From Halorhodospira sp. (GTDB taxonomy: Bacteria > Pseudomonadota > Gammaproteobacteria > Nitrococcales > Halorhodospiraceae): DNA of 9,532 nt. Position numbers and translations under genes: made by a program. The DNA is taken from the NCBI GenBank assembly GCA_007121755.1, contig SKJZ01000259.1:1-9532 (forward strand), given 5' to 3'. Shown one piece after another: positions 7,246-9,532 of the stretch; the first letter of the stretch is position 1; every line of letters starts with the position of its first letter. A model generated the notes under the pieces. That model searched no databases. It had not been told where the DNA came from and saw nothing but the letters and a program-made list of their open reading frames with translations.

Positions 7246-9532
7246 CTAACCGGGGTATTCGATGAGCACTGCTCCGCCATCGGCGAGGTTTTGAAGCCGG
7301 CGCAGCAGGTCGTCGGTGGGACGGACGGTCCAGTCGGGGCCGAGGGCGATGCGGGCGGCCGCTTCGGGGCGGCGGTAGTCGAGGACCACCGGCGCGTTGC
7401 CTTCGTTATGGGCGGCCAACAATTCCCGCAATTCGCCCACCAGGCCATTGGCAGCCCGCGACGCCGTCACCGGGATCACAACCCGCGCCGACGCCTGTTC
7501 CCGGGCGTGGGCGATGTCGTAAACATCCTCGGCCGCGATACGGTAGCCACCGGCGAAATCGTCGTAATCGAGGCTGCCGCGCACCACCAGCAGGGTATCC
7601 TTGGCCACAACCGCGCGGTACCGGGCAAAGGCCTCGGGGAAGAGGACGACATCGATCCGGCCGGTGCGGTCATCCAGAGTCAGGTTCGCCAACTTGCCCC
7701 CGGTGGCGGTATTGCGGGTACGCAGCGCGACTACCAGCCCCACGGCAGTCACTACACGGCCCTTACCATTGCCGTTGCCCTCCGTTCCAGCCCCGGCAGC
7801 CAAGCGCTGCAGCCTGTCGGTGGCCAGGCGCGGCAACTCCTCTTCGTAACGTTGGATGGGATGGCCGGTCAGAAAGAGCCCCAGCGTCTCCTTTTCAGCC
7901 GCCAACCGCTCCTCCTCCGGCCACTCATCCACCCCGACCGCCTCGGCGGCGACCACACTGCCGGCCGGAACGTCGCCTTCCGCCTCCGCCACGACCCCGC
8001 CGAAAAGATCGGTCTGACCCGAGGCGCGATTTCGAGTCTCCTGCTCCGCCGCCGCCAGCGCCGCCGGCAGCAGCGCCATGCCGGCGGCGCGGTGAGGGAT
8101 CAACGGGTCGAGGCTGCCGGAGCGGCACAGCGCCTCCAGCACCCGGCGGTTGGCGCGGCCGGTGTCGATGCGGCGGCAAAGATCGAAGAGATCGCGATAC
8201 GGGCCGTTGGCCTCCCGCTCGCCGATGATCACATCGAGGGCCGATTCACCGACACCCTTCACCGCCCCCAGGCCGTAGACGATGGTCCGCTCGTCGGCGG
8301 CGAGAAACATCTTGTGGCTGCGGTTGATGTCGGGGGGCTGAACCTCCAATCCCATGGTCCGGGCTTCGTCCAGGAAGATCACCACCTTGTCGGTGTTGTC
8401 CATATCCGAAGACAGGACCGACGCCATGAAGGCCGCCGGGTAGTGGGCCTTGAGCCACGCCGTCTGGTAGGAGAGCAGCGCGTAGGCGGCGCTGTGGGAG
8501 TTATGGGTGACTAAACCTTCGGCGACATAGTTGTGATCGTCCGCCACCGTCAAATCGTAGGTATCGGCATGACCACACGGCCTAATGGCGACCACCCCGT
8601 CCCAGAACAGGTCGGAGTTCGCGATCTCCTTCAAGCGCCGGTTTGCAAAGAACTCCGCCAAACGGTCCATGGTGGCGCGCCGGAACCCCCGCTTCCGCGC
8701 CGACCCGTGACCGGTAAACTCCTTCATCGACAGGCCGCTGGCCTCCTCCAGCCCGCGCCACGTCATACCGAGCCGCCGGCGTTCGGTATCGACCCAGCGG
8801 CGCACCGGGGCGGGGATCGTGTCCACACTCGATCGGCCCTGCGCCACTGAAGCGACACGGCCCCGCAGGATCGCGATTTGCCGCTCCCTGCCGACGATGT
8901 GAGGGGCGACGCGATCCAGGAAGCGTTCGACCGTCCCCTCGCCCACCAAGTGAACGGTAAACCCGGTCCGTTCCCCCCCACGGTAGCGGAAACGCTTGGT
9001 GTGAACGCCGCTGAGAAGACCGAGCCGCAGCAGCAGCGTCTGTACCCCTTCCGCCAATACACGGGATGAGGTGGCAAAGTAAGGTACCCACTGCCGCGCC
9101 GAGGCGATAAAACCGTCTCCCGCCCACATCCGCCCCAAGAACAGAGCGATATCGTCATCACGGAGAGTGAAGACGGCGGCGGGGATAAACTTTTCAGTTG
9201 CCTTGCACCCGACGATGCCAAGCGCGTCGGCCCACCGATAGACCCCACTCCGCACCGCCGGAGCAGGCGGATCGAGTCGAGGCGCGGCGCCTCCGGCATT
9301 CCAAGGGCGCTGCCCGGGTACGAAGCGGAAATCGCGCCCGGTATTCAGACGGGCTTCCAGCCGGCGACCGTCACCGCGGGCGGAGACCTGGGCAACGGTG
9401 TCGGCAAACCGGCTGGCGGCGCCGACGAAATCATCCACCAACGCCGCATCGTTCCCATAGAAGTAGAGGGTACTCGGATGGCAGGTATTCCCCTCGGTGA
9501 GCAGGCCGGCGAGGACGATCAACTCGTGGCGC
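7246..9532 (-). CDS. dnaE: DNA polymerase III alpha subunit, C-terminal part, interrupted by an intein (5' partial)
   Basis: The frame is open to the right window edge, so the gene's start and the polymerase N-terminal part (PHP domain, catalytic palm) lie outside; a TTG at 9522 is not a real start. The first 344 visible residues are an intein. Polymerase sequence resumes at 8499 as SHSAAYALLSYQTAW and runs 417 residues to the stop, matching the length of the E. coli DnaE C-terminus. That part contains SSDMDNTDKVV, a helix-hairpin-helix region (VYGLGAVKGVGE), and an internal beta-clamp binding motif QTDLF (8002-8016). It also contains the DGERETLGLYLTGHP-like segment, an OB fold (C-extein residues about 249-329) and the C-terminal tau-binding region. 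DnaE is the replicative polymerase of the holoenzyme, so splicing should be needed for viability. It is followed by gltBD on the same strand. Confidence 0.97.
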   Translation of the reverse strand, partial: RHELIVLAGLLTEGNTCHPSTLYFYGNDAALVDDFVGAASRFADTVAQVSARGDGRRLEARLNTGRDFRFVPGQRPWNAGGAAPRLDPPAPAVRSGVYRWADALGIVGCKATEKFIPAAVFTLRDDDIALFLGRMWAGDGFIASARQWVPYFATSSRVLAEGVQTLLLRLGLLSGVHTKRFRYRGGERTGFTVHLVGEGTVERFLDRVAPHIVGRERQIAILRGRVASVAQGRSSVDTIPAPVRRWVDTERRRLGMTWRGLEEASGLSMKEFTGHGSARKRGFRRATMDRLAEFFANRRLKEIANSDLFWDGVVAIRPCGHADTYDLTVADDHNYVAEGLVTHNSHSAAYALLSYQTAWLKAHYPAAFMASVLSSDMDNTDKVVIFLDEARTMGLEVQPPDINRSHKMFLAADERTIVYGLGAVKGVGESALDVIIGEREANGPYRDLFDLCRRIDTGRANRRVLEALCRSGSLDPLIPHRAAGMALLPAALAAAEQETRNRASGQTDLFGGVVAEAEGDVPAGSVVAAEAVGVDEWPEEERLAAEKETLGLFLTGHPIQRYEEELPRLATDRLQRLAAGAGTEGNGNGKGRVVTAVGLVVALRTRNTATGGKLANLTLDDRTGRIDVVLFPEAFARYRAVVAKDTLLVVRGSLDYDDFAGGYRIAAEDVYDIAHAREQASARVVIPVTASRAANGLVGELRELLAAHNEGNAPVVLDYRRPEAAARIALGPDWTVRPTDDLLRRLQNLADGGAVLIEYPG
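8500..9532 (-). mobile_element. DnaE intein with LAGLIDADG homing endonuclease (C-terminal part)
   Basis: The visible 344 residues show the second half of an intein in frame within dnaE. The first LAGLIDADG motif (VLAGLLTEG, near 9487-9516) has Glu as its acidic residue. The second (LGRMWAGDG, 9112-9138) has Asp and is preceded by the typical KFIPAAVF segment, so both catalytic acids are present. A helix-turn-helix-like stretch (MTWRGLEEASGLSMKEF onward, about 8647-8769) may bind DNA. Splicing block F (YDLTVADDHNYVAEG) and block G (LVTHN) are intact. The penultimate His codon is at 8503-8505, the terminal Asn codon at 8500-8502, and the +1 residue is Ser (8497-8499). Blocks A and B are outside the window, so N-terminal splicing residues cannot be checked. 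The element should self-excise from the protein and could home into intein-free dnaE alleles. Confidence 0.95.

Noticed and set aside
5117..7249. 710-codon open frame on the + strand
   Set aside because: Antisense to gltB; low-complexity His/Leu/Val/Gly-rich composition typical of a mirrored coding frame.
7186..8514. 442-codon open frame on the + strand
   Set aside because: Antisense to the dnaE C-terminal part and begins inside the dispersed repeat; no family features.
9520..9522. TTG at 9520-9522 as the start of a free-standing protein
   Set aside because: It lies inside the LAGLIDADG motif region, and the frame stays open to the window edge; the gene is a 5'-truncated dnaE with intein.

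Overview
This is a GC-rich bacterial chromosomal window, densely coding with short intergenic gaps. The protein sequences (NADPH-type glutamate synthase pair, DnaE1-type polymerase) and a repeat at the left edge that I recall from GC-rich gammaproteobacteria suggest a gammaproteobacterium, possibly Ectothiorhodospiraceae/Chromatiales-like. The lineage is an inference; there is no rRNA or other marker here.

Layout. Positions 1-82 hold an intergenic inverted-repeat element with perfect 15-bp ends. Positions 206-932 (+ strand) hold a two-gene toxin-antitoxin operon of the MntA/HepT (MNT-HEPN) type, with a 14-bp gene overlap. Everything from 997 to the right edge is on the - strand, transcribed right to left: dnaE (5' part outside the window), then gltB, then gltD. 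gltD converges on hepT across a 64-bp gap. gltB and gltD are 10 bp apart, and the gltD ribosome binding site overlaps the gltB stop codon, so they form one operon making the two subunits of NADPH glutamate synthase (ammonia assimilation with glutamine synthetase). The 140-bp gap between dnaE and gltB contains a dispersed GCGAA-type repeat and a cluster of GGCAAG/CTTGCC hexamers forming a small hairpin.

The most notable feature is in dnaE. The right-hand 1 kb of the open reading frame is not polymerase but the C-terminal part of an intein. It carries two LAGLIDADG endonuclease motifs, a putative helix-turn-helix and an intact His-Asn/Ser splice junction. The DnaE sequence resumes exactly at SHSAAYAL. 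The intein therefore lies between Lys and Ser of the conserved FNKSHSAAYA motif, four residues downstream of the well-known cyanobacterial split DnaE intein site.

The window thus combines core metabolism and replication genes with three kinds of accessory DNA: a homing intein, a toxin-antitoxin module and small dispersed repeats. I saw no CRISPR array, tRNA, rRNA, transposase or phage gene. The long open frames antisense to gltB, gltD and dnaE are shadows of GC-rich coding DNA.
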